Shown in pieces: positions 17,246-26,148 of a stretch of DNA of 64,000 nucleotides. Below the pieces are notes generated by a model, which ran no database searches, was not told the origin of the DNA, and saw only the letters and a program-made list of their open reading frames with translations. The stretch spans positions 2,666,001-2,730,000 of the forward strand of contig JAWPMS010000001.1 of the NCBI GenBank assembly GCA_033344795.1. The letters are read 5' to 3'. Source of the DNA: SHLQ01 sp033344795 (GTDB lineage: Bacteria > Actinomycetota > Acidimicrobiia > Acidimicrobiales > SHLQ01). Numbering within the stretch: the stretch's first letter is position 1; each line of letters begins with the position of its first letter. A program made the translations under genes and the position numbers.

Positions 17246-18501
17246 CCTTCGATACCGAACTCCTCGCCACAATTCGCGACCGCTTTCATCACGCCGACGC
17301 ATGTCCGATTCAAGGGCCCCGAGTGTTCTTCGAGAACGCCGGCGGCTCGCTGACCTTGAAGGCCGCCGTTGAACGCACGGCAGAACTGATGGCGTTTCCC
17401 GACAATCAAGGTCGCACCAATGTGGCGTCGCAGCACCTGGTCGAGATCATCGCCAAAGGCCGCGACGACATGAAGCTGCTGCTCGGAGCCTCGACCGGTG
17501 AGGTCTTCATAGGCGAGAGCGGCACCGAGCTGTTGGGACGGCTCGTCCGCAATGCCATCTTCGCAAGCGCTGGATCGCTGGTCATCGGTAGCCACCTCGA
17601 ACACCCAGCCACGTACAGCGCGTGCAGACGGTGGGCACCGGTCGCGGGCATGACCTACGAACAGGTCGGTTTCGACACCGAAACAACCGTCGTCGGGGTC
17701 GAGCAGTATCGCCAGGTGATCACCCCCGACCTCGCCGTGGCCACCATCATCCATGCGAGTCCGGTGACCGGCATGCACGTCGATGTGGCATCCATCGCGG
17801 CAGAGATTCGGGCCGCTGCTCCGGACTGCTACATCATCGTCGATGGAATTCAGCATGCTGCGCACGGCCGGGTCGACATCGATGAGTATGGCGTCGATGG
17901 ATATGTGGTCTCGGGGTACAAGTTGTTCTCCCGTCACAACTTCGGTGTGGCGTGGGTGTCCGACCGACTGGCGAACGCGCCGCATGACCAGCTGTTCGGT
18001 GCTCCCGCGAATGTGTGGGAACTCGGCACCCGAGACACTTCCGCGTACGCGGCGTTCTCCGAAGTCGTCCGGTACCTCGAATGGCTCGGATCACAGGTCG
18101 CCGAGGATGCCGACTCGAAGTCACCTCGAGCGTTGATCGAGGCCGCGGCGGTGGCGATTCGTCGGCAAGAGCAAGACCTTGTCGACGCCATGATGTGGGG
18201 CGCCGGAGGCCTCTTGGGTCTCGGGCAACTCGACAACGTCACCGTCGTGGGTCCAGAGACGAGTGAGCATCGGTCGGGCATGGTGTCGTTCACGATCGAC
18301 GGGATCGACAGTCTCGAGGTCGTCGATGTGCTCAACGCCGACGGCGTACGGACGCACGCTCGCAAGCAGGACTACTACTCCGCTGGGGTTCTGGTTCCAC
18401 TCGATCTCGAGAACTGTGTGCGTGCGTCGGCCAGTCACTACAACACCCGTCGCGAGGTTGAACAGATGCTCGCAACGGTCAACCGACTCGCTGGTTCGTA
18501 G
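17242..18501 (+). CDS. Class V aminotransferase-fold PLP enzyme
   Basis: A 419-residue fold-type I PLP enzyme of the cysteine-desulfurase/isopenicillin-N-epimerase-like branch. It starts with the substrate-contact FFENAGGSLT motif; VDGIQHAAHGRVDI carries the PLP Asp/His and VSGYKLFSRHNFGVAW the Schiff-base Lys (about residue 226). No conserved desulfurase active-site Cys loop is evident, so it more likely catalyses transamination, elimination or epimerisation of an amino acid. GTG 17242 overlaps the preceding stop and the stop directly abuts the next ATG. Confidence 0.87.
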   Translation: MTFDTELLATIRDRFHHADACPIQGPRVFFENAGGSLTLKAAVERTAELMAFPDNQGRTNVASQHLVEIIAKGRDDMKLLLGASTGEVFIGESGTELLGRLVRNAIFASAGSLVIGSHLEHPATYSACRRWAPVAGMTYEQVGFDTETTVVGVEQYRQVITPDLAVATIIHASPVTGMHVDVASIAAEIRAAAPDCYIIVDGIQHAAHGRVDIDEYGVDGYVVSGYKLFSRHNFGVAWVSDRLANAPHDQLFGAPANVWELGTRDTSAYAAFSEVVRYLEWLGSQVAEDADSKSPRALIEAAAVAIRRQEQDLVDAMMWGAGGLLGLGQLDNVTVVGPETSEHRSGMVSFTIDGIDSLEVVDVLNADGVRTHARKQDYYSAGVLVPLDLENCVRASASHYNTRREVEQMLATVNRLAGS

Positions 18502-20019
18502 ATGAGGCGGGGCCAGCGAAGTCGGCAACCACAAGAGCCTGCACGCCGTGCGGTCACCGCTCCGCCGGCCGGTGGCGCCTACACACCGCTCAGCGACACC
18601 AACCGCGATGACATCATCGAGCACGCCTTCGAGATGCTCGAAATCGTCGGCGTGGCCGACGCGCCAGAAGAACTTGCGTCGAAGCTGATCGATGGTGGAG
18701 CCAGTCGTCGCCATGACGGCCGGATCCTCCTCCCACGGCCGATGGTCGAGGGGGCGCTCGGTCGGGCACCTTCCACAGTGTCGCTCCCGGGCTTCGTCGA
18801 AGACCGAGGCGTGTCGATCGGTGGCGATGGGGTGCACATCGGAACCGGAGGCGCTGCGGTCCGCGTACTGGATTCGAAGACCGGCACCTACCGCGATTCC
18901 GAGCTCCTTGACCTGTGGACGATGATGCGCGTGCTCGACGAGCAACCGAACATTCACTACGGACTGCGTCCCCTGGTCGCTCGCGACATCGAAGACCCAC
19001 TCGAACTCGACTTGAACACTGCGTTCGCCGTCACGGCCGCGACATCGAAGCCGAGCGGAGTGAGCTTCACGTCCGCAGCGACCGTCGATCCGGTGGTCGA
19101 TCTCTACGACCTTGCTCTCGGAGGGGCCGGCCGGTTCGCCTCGCAGCCCTTTTCGATGGCCGTCATCGTGCATGTCGTGCCGCCGCTGCGCTTCTCGCCC
19201 GAGGGCTACGAGATCATGGAACGGGCCATCGAACGAGGAATGATCGTACAATCATGCTCGGCCGGACAGGCCGGGGCGACCTCGCCGCCGTCGCTCGCGG
19301 GAAGTCTGGCTCAGGGGCTCGCCGAAATTCTCGTCGGTGTGGTCATGGCCGATGCAATCAAGCCCGGCCACCCGTGCATCCATGCGTTCATGCCGTTCGT
19401 CTCCGATCTTCGCACAGGCGCCATGACCGGCGGGAGCGGTGAGGCGGCGGTGACGAGTGCGGCTGCCGCCCAGCTCTTGCGACATCTCGAGATTCCAAAC
19501 GCCGTCTCGGCCGGGATCACCGAATCGAAAGCCGCCGACAACCAGGCCGGCTACGAAAAGGGCTACACCGTGGCGCTCGCCGCGCAGGCAGGAGCCGACA
19601 TGGTGCAGCTCTCGGTCGGGATGCTCGGGTCGATCATGGTCGCAAGCCCCGAGAGCCTCGTCATCGACAACGACATGTGTGGTGCGATCCTTCGGTCGGT
19701 GCGTGGTGTCGAAGTCGAACCTGGGTATCTCGAACTCGCGAACTTGGAGAACGTCGTCAGTGGAGACGGCCACTACCTCGGCGAACCGCAGACCCTCGAG
19801 CTCATGAAGTCCGAGTACGTGTATCCCGACATTGGAGACCGCCGGACTGTCGACGAGTGGGTCTCGGCTGGTGAACCGAGCCTCTGGGAACGTGCGACGC
19901 AGCGGGTGACCGAGATCCTCGACGGTGGACGACCAGAGCACCTCTCGGTCGAAGCCGAAGCAGCGCTTCGCCACCACTTTCCCATTCATCTTTCACCGGG
20001 CGCGGAAGCGAATTCGTGA
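18502..20019 (+). CDS. MttB-family (non-pyrrolysine) methyltransferase
   Basis: A 505-residue TIM-barrel protein of the trimethylamine:corrinoid methyltransferase family. Family members demethylate quaternary amines such as glycine betaine or carnitine and pass the methyl to a corrinoid protein. The frame is continuous with no in-frame amber codon, so this is the pyrrolysine-free branch. The barrel core includes GLRPLVARDIEDPLELDLNT (about residue 150) and repeated Gly-rich strands. No corrinoid protein or corrinoid activation gene lies nearby, so a partner would have to be encoded elsewhere. It overlaps the following flavoprotein gene by 4 bp. Confidence 0.87.
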   Translation: MRRGQRSRQPQEPARRAVTAPPAGGAYTPLSDTNRDDIIEHAFEMLEIVGVADAPEELASKLIDGGASRRHDGRILLPRPMVEGALGRAPSTVSLPGFVEDRGVSIGGDGVHIGTGGAAVRVLDSKTGTYRDSELLDLWTMMRVLDEQPNIHYGLRPLVARDIEDPLELDLNTAFAVTAATSKPSGVSFTSAATVDPVVDLYDLALGGAGRFASQPFSMAVIVHVVPPLRFSPEGYEIMERAIERGMIVQSCSAGQAGATSPPSLAGSLAQGLAEILVGVVMADAIKPGHPCIHAFMPFVSDLRTGAMTGGSGEAAVTSAAAAQLLRHLEIPNAVSAGITESKAADNQAGYEKGYTVALAAQAGADMVQLSVGMLGSIMVASPESLVIDNDMCGAILRSVRGVEVEPGYLELANLENVVSGDGHYLGEPQTLELMKSEYVYPDIGDRRTVDEWVSAGEPSLWERATQRVTEILDGGRPEHLSVEAEAALRHHFPIHLSPGAEANS

Positions 20020-22481
20020 GCGAGCGATTCGAGATCGTCGTCATCGGGGGTGGAGCCGTGGGGGCGTCGATCCAATGGCACCTTGCGGGTGCCGGTCGAG
20101 TCGACTCGGTGTTGATCGAGAAACACGAACTCACCGCGGGCTCGACATGGCACGCCGCTGGCAATGTGCCGACGTTCTCGAACAGTTGGCTGGGCCAGCG
20201 GGCTGGAAACTACGCATGGCGGGTCTACTCCGAGCTTGCGGCCGACCCTGATGATCCGATCACGTATCGGCACACCCGGGCGTTCTGGCCCGGGCACACG
20301 CCCGAACGAATCGACCATTTCCACCACCTAGTCGCAATGGCGACGGGGTTGGGCTTCGATCTCCAGATCGTCACTCCGGCCGAGATGGAAGCGATGCATC
20401 CCTACTGGCACGACGATGGCACTGTGATCGCAGGCCTTCTCGATCCGTATGAAGGCGACATCGATCCGAGCGGACTCACCCAGGCGCTCGCCCGGAAGTC
20501 TCGCTCGAAGGGAGCACAAGTGCGCCGACACTCTCGGGTCGTCGGCATCGATCTACTCGATGGGGCCGACGCTCGTTGGCGAGTCCATGTGGCGTCCAAA
20601 GGCGAGACCTCCCCGATCGACTGCGACATCGTCATCAACGCCGCTGGCTTCTACGGCGCCGAGATCTCCGCGATGGCGGGCATTGACGTTCCGTTGGCCG
20701 TCCTCGAACACCAGTACCTCGTGACGGGCGCTGTGCCCGAGCTCGTCGAGAACACGGACATCTTCCCACTGGTCCGAGATCCCGAGATCATGTTCTATCT
20801 CCGTCGGGAGAACGACCGGCTGCTGTTTGGCAACTACGGGCACGCGGGTCGCACCGTCTGGGAAGACAGCAAACCCGACGTCTTCGATGCGTCACTCTTC
20901 GCTCCCGACGATGAGGGCATCGCCGAGATCGCGGAGCGTGCGATGGCACATGTGCCAATGCTCGGCGATGTCGGAATCGCCGAGTTCGTCAACGGGCCGA
21001 TCACCTACACGCCCGACATGAATCCGCTGATCGGGCCAGCACCCGGTGTCGAAGGTTTCTATCAAGCTGTCGGAGTGCAGATCGGCATCACCCACGCTGC
21101 GGCAGCGGGCAAGGTGCTGACGGAATTGATCACCGAAGGCGACACCGAGTGGGACGTGTGGCCATGGGACCCTCGCCGCTACGGATCGTGGGCGCGGGCT
21201 GGAGTGGGTCGCGACTCCTATGCCAACACCCGTGTGCGCGAGATGTACGAGCACCAGTACGGAGCGCCGTTTCCACACCGCATCTGGCAATCTGCCCGTC
21301 CCGTGCAACAGACCGCGCTCTATGACACCCTCGCAGCGAAAGGCGCACGCTTTGGCCAGATCGCTGGATGGGAGCGTGCGTTCTGGTTCGGTGCAGACGA
21401 ATACTCCCACGACGCTCTCAGCTATCGGGATGAACACTGGCACGAGGCTGTTGCCGAGGAGTGTCGAGCGGTGCGCGACCACGTCGGCGTGATGGATCAC
21501 GGTGGGTTCACCCGCTATGCGATCTCTGGCCCAGGTGCAGCCGACTATCTCGACCGGGTCATCTGTACCCGCTTGCCGAGTATTGGTCGGGTGCGGTTGT
21601 CCTATCTCCTCCGCCCAAATGGCATGGTCTGGAGCGAGGCCACGATCGGACGATTCTCCGAGGACGAGTTTCTGTGGCTGGGCCCGACGGCGGCACGTGA
21701 GCGCGACTATGACTGGCTTTACAAGCATCTGCTCGATGACGGGTCGGTGCAGTTGTCTTTGAGCACGGACCGGGCGTCGACGCTGATGGTGATGGGTCCC
21801 AGGTCTCGTGAGCTTCTCAGCCGGCTGACCGATGCCGATCTCACCAAGGCCGCGGCGCCGTGGATGTCGCTGCGCGAGATCGAGATTGCCGGCGTTGGGG
21901 TCACCGCACTACGCGTCAGCTTCGTCGGTGAGCTCGGTTGGGAGCTCCACGTCGATGACGGCGACCTCGTTGTGCTCTACGAGGCAATCCAGAATGCAGG
22001 AACCGATCTCGGTCTACGCGACTTCGGCTCGTATGCCCTCAATGCCATGCGAGTGGAGAAGGGATATCACGGCTGGGGCAGCGAGTTCGGAGTCGAGTAC
22101 TCCCCATTCGACGCCGGACTCGATCGATTCCTCGATCTCGACAAACCGGAGTTCATCGGCCGAGAGGCCGCGTTGGCGATGTCGAAACATCGTCCCGCCT
22201 GGAGCTACGGCGTCTGGACTGTCGACACCGCTTCGATGCCGGGTCCAGTCGGAGACCCACCTCCGTCGGCTCCCATTCGGGTCAACGGGGAGGTGGCGGG
22301 CTTCGTCACATCAGCTTCGATGGGTTTTCGGACCGGAAAGCGAGTTTGCCTCGGCTACGTCGAAGGACGCTTCGCCGACGTGACCGACGGGTTCACGATC
22401 GACGGCTTCGGCGCCGACCTTCCGGCCACGCGCCACGGGCACGGCGTGTACGACCCCGACCATGAACGGCCGAGGAGTTGA
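20016..22481 (+). CDS. Dimethylglycine/sarcosine dehydrogenase-like flavoprotein (DAO + GcvT)
   Basis: An 821-residue two-part enzyme: an N-terminal FAD-dependent DAO domain (GGGAVG at residues 11-16), a central FAO_M region, and a C-terminal GcvT-like folate domain (about 450-815). The ELTAGSTWHAAG segment carries His46 at the position of the covalent FAD attachment in dimethylglycine dehydrogenases. Such enzymes oxidatively remove an N-methyl group and trap it as 5,10-methylene-tetrahydrofolate. Next to an MttB-family enzyme this suggests stepwise N-demethylation. It starts at GTG 20016, overlapping the previous stop. Confidence 0.9.
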   Translation: MSERFEIVVIGGGAVGASIQWHLAGAGRVDSVLIEKHELTAGSTWHAAGNVPTFSNSWLGQRAGNYAWRVYSELAADPDDPITYRHTRAFWPGHTPERIDHFHHLVAMATGLGFDLQIVTPAEMEAMHPYWHDDGTVIAGLLDPYEGDIDPSGLTQALARKSRSKGAQVRRHSRVVGIDLLDGADARWRVHVASKGETSPIDCDIVINAAGFYGAEISAMAGIDVPLAVLEHQYLVTGAVPELVENTDIFPLVRDPEIMFYLRRENDRLLFGNYGHAGRTVWEDSKPDVFDASLFAPDDEGIAEIAERAMAHVPMLGDVGIAEFVNGPITYTPDMNPLIGPAPGVEGFYQAVGVQIGITHAAAAGKVLTELITEGDTEWDVWPWDPRRYGSWARAGVGRDSYANTRVREMYEHQYGAPFPHRIWQSARPVQQTALYDTLAAKGARFGQIAGWERAFWFGADEYSHDALSYRDEHWHEAVAEECRAVRDHVGVMDHGGFTRYAISGPGAADYLDRVICTRLPSIGRVRLSYLLRPNGMVWSEATIGRFSEDEFLWLGPTAARERDYDWLYKHLLDDGSVQLSLSTDRASTLMVMGPRSRELLSRLTDADLTKAAAPWMSLREIEIAGVGVTALRVSFVGELGWELHVDDGDLVVLYEAIQNAGTDLGLRDFGSYALNAMRVEKGYHGWGSEFGVEYSPFDAGLDRFLDLDKPEFIGREAALAMSKHRPAWSYGVWTVDTASMPGPVGDPPPSAPIRVNGEVAGFVTSASMGFRTGKRVCLGYVEGRFADVTDGFTIDGFGADLPATRHGHGVYDPDHERPRS

Positions 22482-22494
22482 GGAGTCAGACGCG

Positions 22495-23379
22495 ATGCAG
22501 GTGATCCAATTCGGACTCGGCACGATGGGGCTGCCCATGGCCACGACATTGCATGCGGCCGGAGTTGATCTCATCGCAACGGACACGGTCGGCGCGGCGC
22601 GAGACACATTCGCAGATGCCGGTGGCCAGGTGGTTGCTCCCGACGCCATCGATGTGGGAACTGCGTCTGTGGTCATCACCATGTTGCCCGAGGGTGAGCA
22701 TGTTCGGTCGGTGGTGCAACACATCCTTCCGATGCTGCAGCCCGGCGCCGTATTGCTCGACTGCTCGACGATCGATGTGTTGACGGCCAGGGAGTTGGCA
22801 GGGGCAGCGAATGAATGTGGTCTCGGATTCGTGGATGCCCCCGTGTCGGGTGGACCCGAGGGCGCGGGTTCCGGGTCGCTCAGCTTCATGGTGGGTGGAG
22901 CGCCCGGAGCGATCGAGCAGGTCCGCCCGCTGCTCGACATCATGGGGCAGCGCACGACCGTCTTTGGCGAGGCGGGTATGGGACAGGCCGCGAAGGCGAG
23001 CCACAACATGATCGTTGGCATCACCGGACTTGCCGTCTTCGAAGGGTTCGCTCTGGCGGAGGCACTCGGACTCGATCCGCACGACTTTCATGCGCTATGC
23101 GCCAACGCCGCCGCTGCATGCTGGACGCTCGACAACCGTTGCCCCGTGCCCGGCGTAGTCGACGTCGCGCCAGCGAGCAACGATTATCGTCCTGGGTTTG
23201 CTGCCCGCCTGATGGCCAAAGACCTCAGGCTTGCACAAGAGGCAGCCGAGTCAGCCGACGTCGAGACCGTATTCGGGCGCCAGGCCGCCGATCGTTTCGA
23301 CGCGTTCGTGGCCGACGGTCACGGCGATCTTGACTACTCCGCCATCTATCGCACGCTGCACTCGGGAGACTCTCCATGA
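22495..23379 (+). CDS. 3-hydroxyisobutyrate dehydrogenase-like beta-hydroxyacid dehydrogenase
   Basis: A 294-residue NAD(P)-dependent dehydrogenase with the Rossmann start VIQFGLGTMGLPMATTL, the substrate-binding signature FVDAPVSGGPEGA (about residue 117) and a catalytic Lys in QAAKASHNMIVGI. The last replaces the usual K..NN arrangement with K..HN. It probably oxidises a beta-hydroxy acid or reduces a semialdehyde formed in the pathway. ATG 22495 is chosen because AGGAG (22481-22485) lies 9 bp upstream. The stop overlaps the aldehyde dehydrogenase start (ATGA). Confidence 0.88.
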   Translation: MQVIQFGLGTMGLPMATTLHAAGVDLIATDTVGAARDTFADAGGQVVAPDAIDVGTASVVITMLPEGEHVRSVVQHILPMLQPGAVLLDCSTIDVLTARELAGAANECGLGFVDAPVSGGPEGAGSGSLSFMVGGAPGAIEQVRPLLDIMGQRTTVFGEAGMGQAAKASHNMIVGITGLAVFEGFALAEALGLDPHDFHALCANAAAACWTLDNRCPVPGVVDVAPASNDYRPGFAARLMAKDLRLAQEAAESADVETVFGRQAADRFDAFVADGHGDLDYSAIYRTLHSGDSP

Positions 23380-24863
23380 CGACCACCCTCTTGCCCATCA
23401 CGCTGCCCACCGACGGTCTTGCCGGCTGCTTCATCGATGGGGCGTGGCACACACCGGCTGCAACCCTCTCCGTCGAGAATCCCTCGCGTCGCGAACCCAT
23501 CGCCGACGTCGGGCGAGCCGGCGCTGCAGAGATCGACCTGGCTGTCGATGCAGCTCGTCGCGCATCGCTCGCCTGGCGTTCGCTCCCCGCCAGCGAACGA
23601 GGCGCACTGCTCGCCGAGCTCGGGAGTCGGCTCACAGAGAACCACGAACAGGTCGCTCGGCTCCTTGCGGCCGAGACCGGGAACGCCATTCGCACGCAGG
23701 CTCGAGGAGAGACCACGGGTGCGGCGCAGGTCTTGAACTACTACGGCGGCGTCGCCGTCGAGCAGAAGGGAGAAGTGCTTCCCTTCGGCTCTGGTCTCTT
23801 CTCCTTTACGACACGTGAGCCGATCGGTGTTGTCGGATCGATCATTCCCTGGAATGCGCCACTACAACTGGGGTGCGTGAAGATCTCGATGGCTCTCGCT
23901 ACCGGGAACACCTTGGTACTGAAACCTGCCGAAGACGCGCCGCTCGCCATTCTTCGTCTCATTGAACTGGCGGCTGACCTCTTTCCGCCTGGCGTCCTCA
24001 ACGTCGTTACCGGTGTCGGAGAAGAAGCTGGAGCAGCCCTGGCCGCACACCCCGGGGTCGACAAGCTCTCGTTCACCGGGTCGTCCGAGGTTGGACTGGC
24101 GGTAGCCCGCCAGGCTGCCGATCGCATGGCGCACGCCACGCTGGAGCTCGGCGGAAAGAGTCCCTGCATCGTCTTCCCCGACGCTGCCACCGGCGACCGT
24201 CTTGCGGAGACCTCTCAGGGCATCGTCAACGCCATGCGGTTCGCTCGCCAGGGCCAATCGTGTACCGCAGGATCTCGCGTGTTCATCCACCGCGACGTCT
24301 GGGAGCCGGTCTTGGACGGTGTCGTCGAGATTGCCAACGGCATGGTCATCGGCGATGCGCTTGACGAACGAAGTGATATCGGGGCGATCATCAACGCCGA
24401 GCGTTACGCCGAGGTTCGGTCGTACATCGCAGAGGCCGAGGCTGCCGGAGCGGTCTTTCTCACCGGAGCGACACCACTTCCGGTCGACGAAGCGACGTCA
24501 TTCCAGCCCATCCCGACGATCTTCACCGGGATCGACAACACATGGCGCATCAGCCGAGAAGAGGTGTTCGGGCCGGTGATGGTCGCGATCCCGTGGGACG
24601 ATGAAGCCGATTTGCTGGCGATGGCCAACGACACCCACTACGGGCTTGCTGCGTTCATCTTCAGCCAGGACGTCGACACGGTCATGCGCGTCAGCGACGC
24701 GCTCGACGCCGGGTGGATCTGGGTCAACGATGGCGGGGGGCAGATTCCTGGAATGTCGTACGGCGGTACCAAGCAGAGCGGCATGGGACGCGAGTATTCG
24801 ATCGAAGGTGCCCTCGATGCGTACACCGCCAGGAAGTCGGTGACGATGAGGCTGAGACCGTGA
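23376..24863 (+). CDS. NAD(P)-dependent aldehyde dehydrogenase
   Basis: A 495-residue ALDH-superfamily enzyme with the cofactor segment IIPWNAPLQLGCVKIS, the glycine motif FTGSSEVG, the catalytic Glu in LELGGKSP (about residue 255) and the catalytic Cys in RQGQSCTAGSR (about residue 290). It should oxidise an aldehyde or semialdehyde released by the aminotransferase step to the acid. It is translationally coupled on both sides: its ATG overlaps the preceding stop and its stop overlaps the next GTG. Confidence 0.92.
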   Translation: MTTTLLPITLPTDGLAGCFIDGAWHTPAATLSVENPSRREPIADVGRAGAAEIDLAVDAARRASLAWRSLPASERGALLAELGSRLTENHEQVARLLAAETGNAIRTQARGETTGAAQVLNYYGGVAVEQKGEVLPFGSGLFSFTTREPIGVVGSIIPWNAPLQLGCVKISMALATGNTLVLKPAEDAPLAILRLIELAADLFPPGVLNVVTGVGEEAGAALAAHPGVDKLSFTGSSEVGLAVARQAADRMAHATLELGGKSPCIVFPDAATGDRLAETSQGIVNAMRFARQGQSCTAGSRVFIHRDVWEPVLDGVVEIANGMVIGDALDERSDIGAIINAERYAEVRSYIAEAEAAGAVFLTGATPLPVDEATSFQPIPTIFTGIDNTWRISREEVFGPVMVAIPWDDEADLLAMANDTHYGLAAFIFSQDVDTVMRVSDALDAGWIWVNDGGGQIPGMSYGGTKQSGMGREYSIEGALDAYTARKSVTMRLRP

Positions 24864-26146
24864 CCAGCGTCGACGCGTTCGGCAATGTGATCGACCCCAC
24901 CGTCGGGTACGCACGCGGAACGATACTTTCGTCGAGCGCAGCTGAGGTTCTTCGTTTGCGAAACGCTCAGCGCGTTGCCGCCGAAGTTGTTGCGACCCGC
25001 GGCATTGAGTCGATCGGTATCTTCACCGGAAACTCGCGTGACTTTCCTCTGACCTCGTTGGATCTCGATCGATGTGAGGAATGGGTTGGTCCTGGTCTGT
25101 TTGCCGACCGGCTCCGACGGGTTGCGATCGATCATCTCGGCGGCTTGGCCGACGACGCCGTTGCGGTGATGAATCGCACATCGGGCGGGATCGTCGCCGC
25201 AATGATGGCGCTCTCCGATGGGCGCCCCGTCGTCTCGCTGGTCCCCACTGGCGATCGCAGTCATGCGTCTGTGATCCGAGGGTGTCGGCTCGCCGGAGTT
25301 CCGCTCGTCGAAGTGGACGACGTGAGTGCTGTTGCAGCTGTCCTCGACGAGGAACGTCCGGCACTGATGGTCGTCACCACGGTCACCAGCACCTTGGCTC
25401 GTCTCGACGATGATGATGCGGTGGCGGGGATCGACGCTGCGAGGGCGGCCGGCGTGATCGTGTTCATGGACGAGGCCTACGGCGCGCGACTGCGACCTGT
25501 GCTGCACGCTGGTGCGAAGAGTTTGGCACTTGGCGGCGACCTCGCGATCACGAACACGGACAAGGCAGGCCTGAGCGGCCCTCGCGGGGGAGTGATCGTC
25601 GGACGAGAACCTCACGTCGTGGAGGTCCTCGCTCGGGCGTCAGAGCTCGGAATGGAGGCTCGTGCGCCGATCGCGCTCGGAGCGTTGCGATCGCTCGAGG
25701 CGTTCGATCCACAGGTTTTGGAAACCGAGGTCGACGACGGACGTGCCATCGCGGATGTGTTGGCCGCTCGGCTTGGTGAGGGCGCGGTCGAAAGAACCGA
25801 GCTCGGACCAAGCCTCAGCGAAGAGAGCGTGATGACGCTTGCCCGTTCTCGACCTGGGGGCAACCTGCTCACACTCGTGCCGTGTGAGGTGACCGCCGCG
25901 GTGGGGATGTTGCTCCTCCGAGACCACGGCGTGCTCACCGTGAATACACATGGTCAGCCGGGCGGACGCGTATCGATCCGGCTGAAGCCAACCGCCCGCG
26001 CCATCGAACGGACGGGTGGCCCGCACGCTTTGGCCGAAGCGCTCGATGCCGCCATCACCTCTGTGGCCGCGCTCGGTAGCGATGAACGCTGGGTCGCCGA
26101 ACTGCTGTTTGGTCAACCTCCAAACGGTTCTCAACGAGGAGTGTGA
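24860..26146 (+). CDS. SelA/MJ0158-like PLP-dependent enzyme
   Basis: A 428-residue fold-type I PLP protein. A NRTSGGIVAAMMALSDG segment, VFMDEAYGARLRP with the PLP Asp, and ITNTDKAGLSGPRGGVIVGRE with the presumed Schiff-base Lys resemble the SelA-related enzymes typified by archaeal MJ0158 and D-glucosaminate-6-phosphate ammonia-lyase. It is not a convincing selenocysteine synthase: it lacks the length and N-terminal domain of SelA and sits in a catabolic operon. A lyase, racemase or aldolase acting on an amino acid is more likely. The start is GTG 24860, overlapping the ALDH stop. Confidence 0.72.
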   Translation: MTSVDAFGNVIDPTVGYARGTILSSSAAEVLRLRNAQRVAAEVVATRGIESIGIFTGNSRDFPLTSLDLDRCEEWVGPGLFADRLRRVAIDHLGGLADDAVAVMNRTSGGIVAAMMALSDGRPVVSLVPTGDRSHASVIRGCRLAGVPLVEVDDVSAVAAVLDEERPALMVVTTVTSTLARLDDDDAVAGIDAARAAGVIVFMDEAYGARLRPVLHAGAKSLALGGDLAITNTDKAGLSGPRGGVIVGREPHVVEVLARASELGMEARAPIALGALRSLEAFDPQVLETEVDDGRAIADVLAARLGEGAVERTELGPSLSEESVMTLARSRPGGNLLTLVPCEVTAAVGMLLLRDHGVLTVNTHGQPGGRVSIRLKPTARAIERTGGPHALAEALDAAITSVAALGSDERWVAELLFGQPPNGSQRGV

Positions 26147-26148
26147 CC

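Noticed and set aside
18502..20019. Pyrrolysine in the MttB-family gene
   Set aside because: The frame has no in-frame TAG; the protein belongs to the non-pyrrolysine branch.
24860..26146. True selenocysteine synthase SelA, which would fit the selenoproteins nearby
   Set aside because: The N-terminal region and length do not fit SelA, and the gene is embedded in a catabolic operon; only the PLP-fold similarity is shared.
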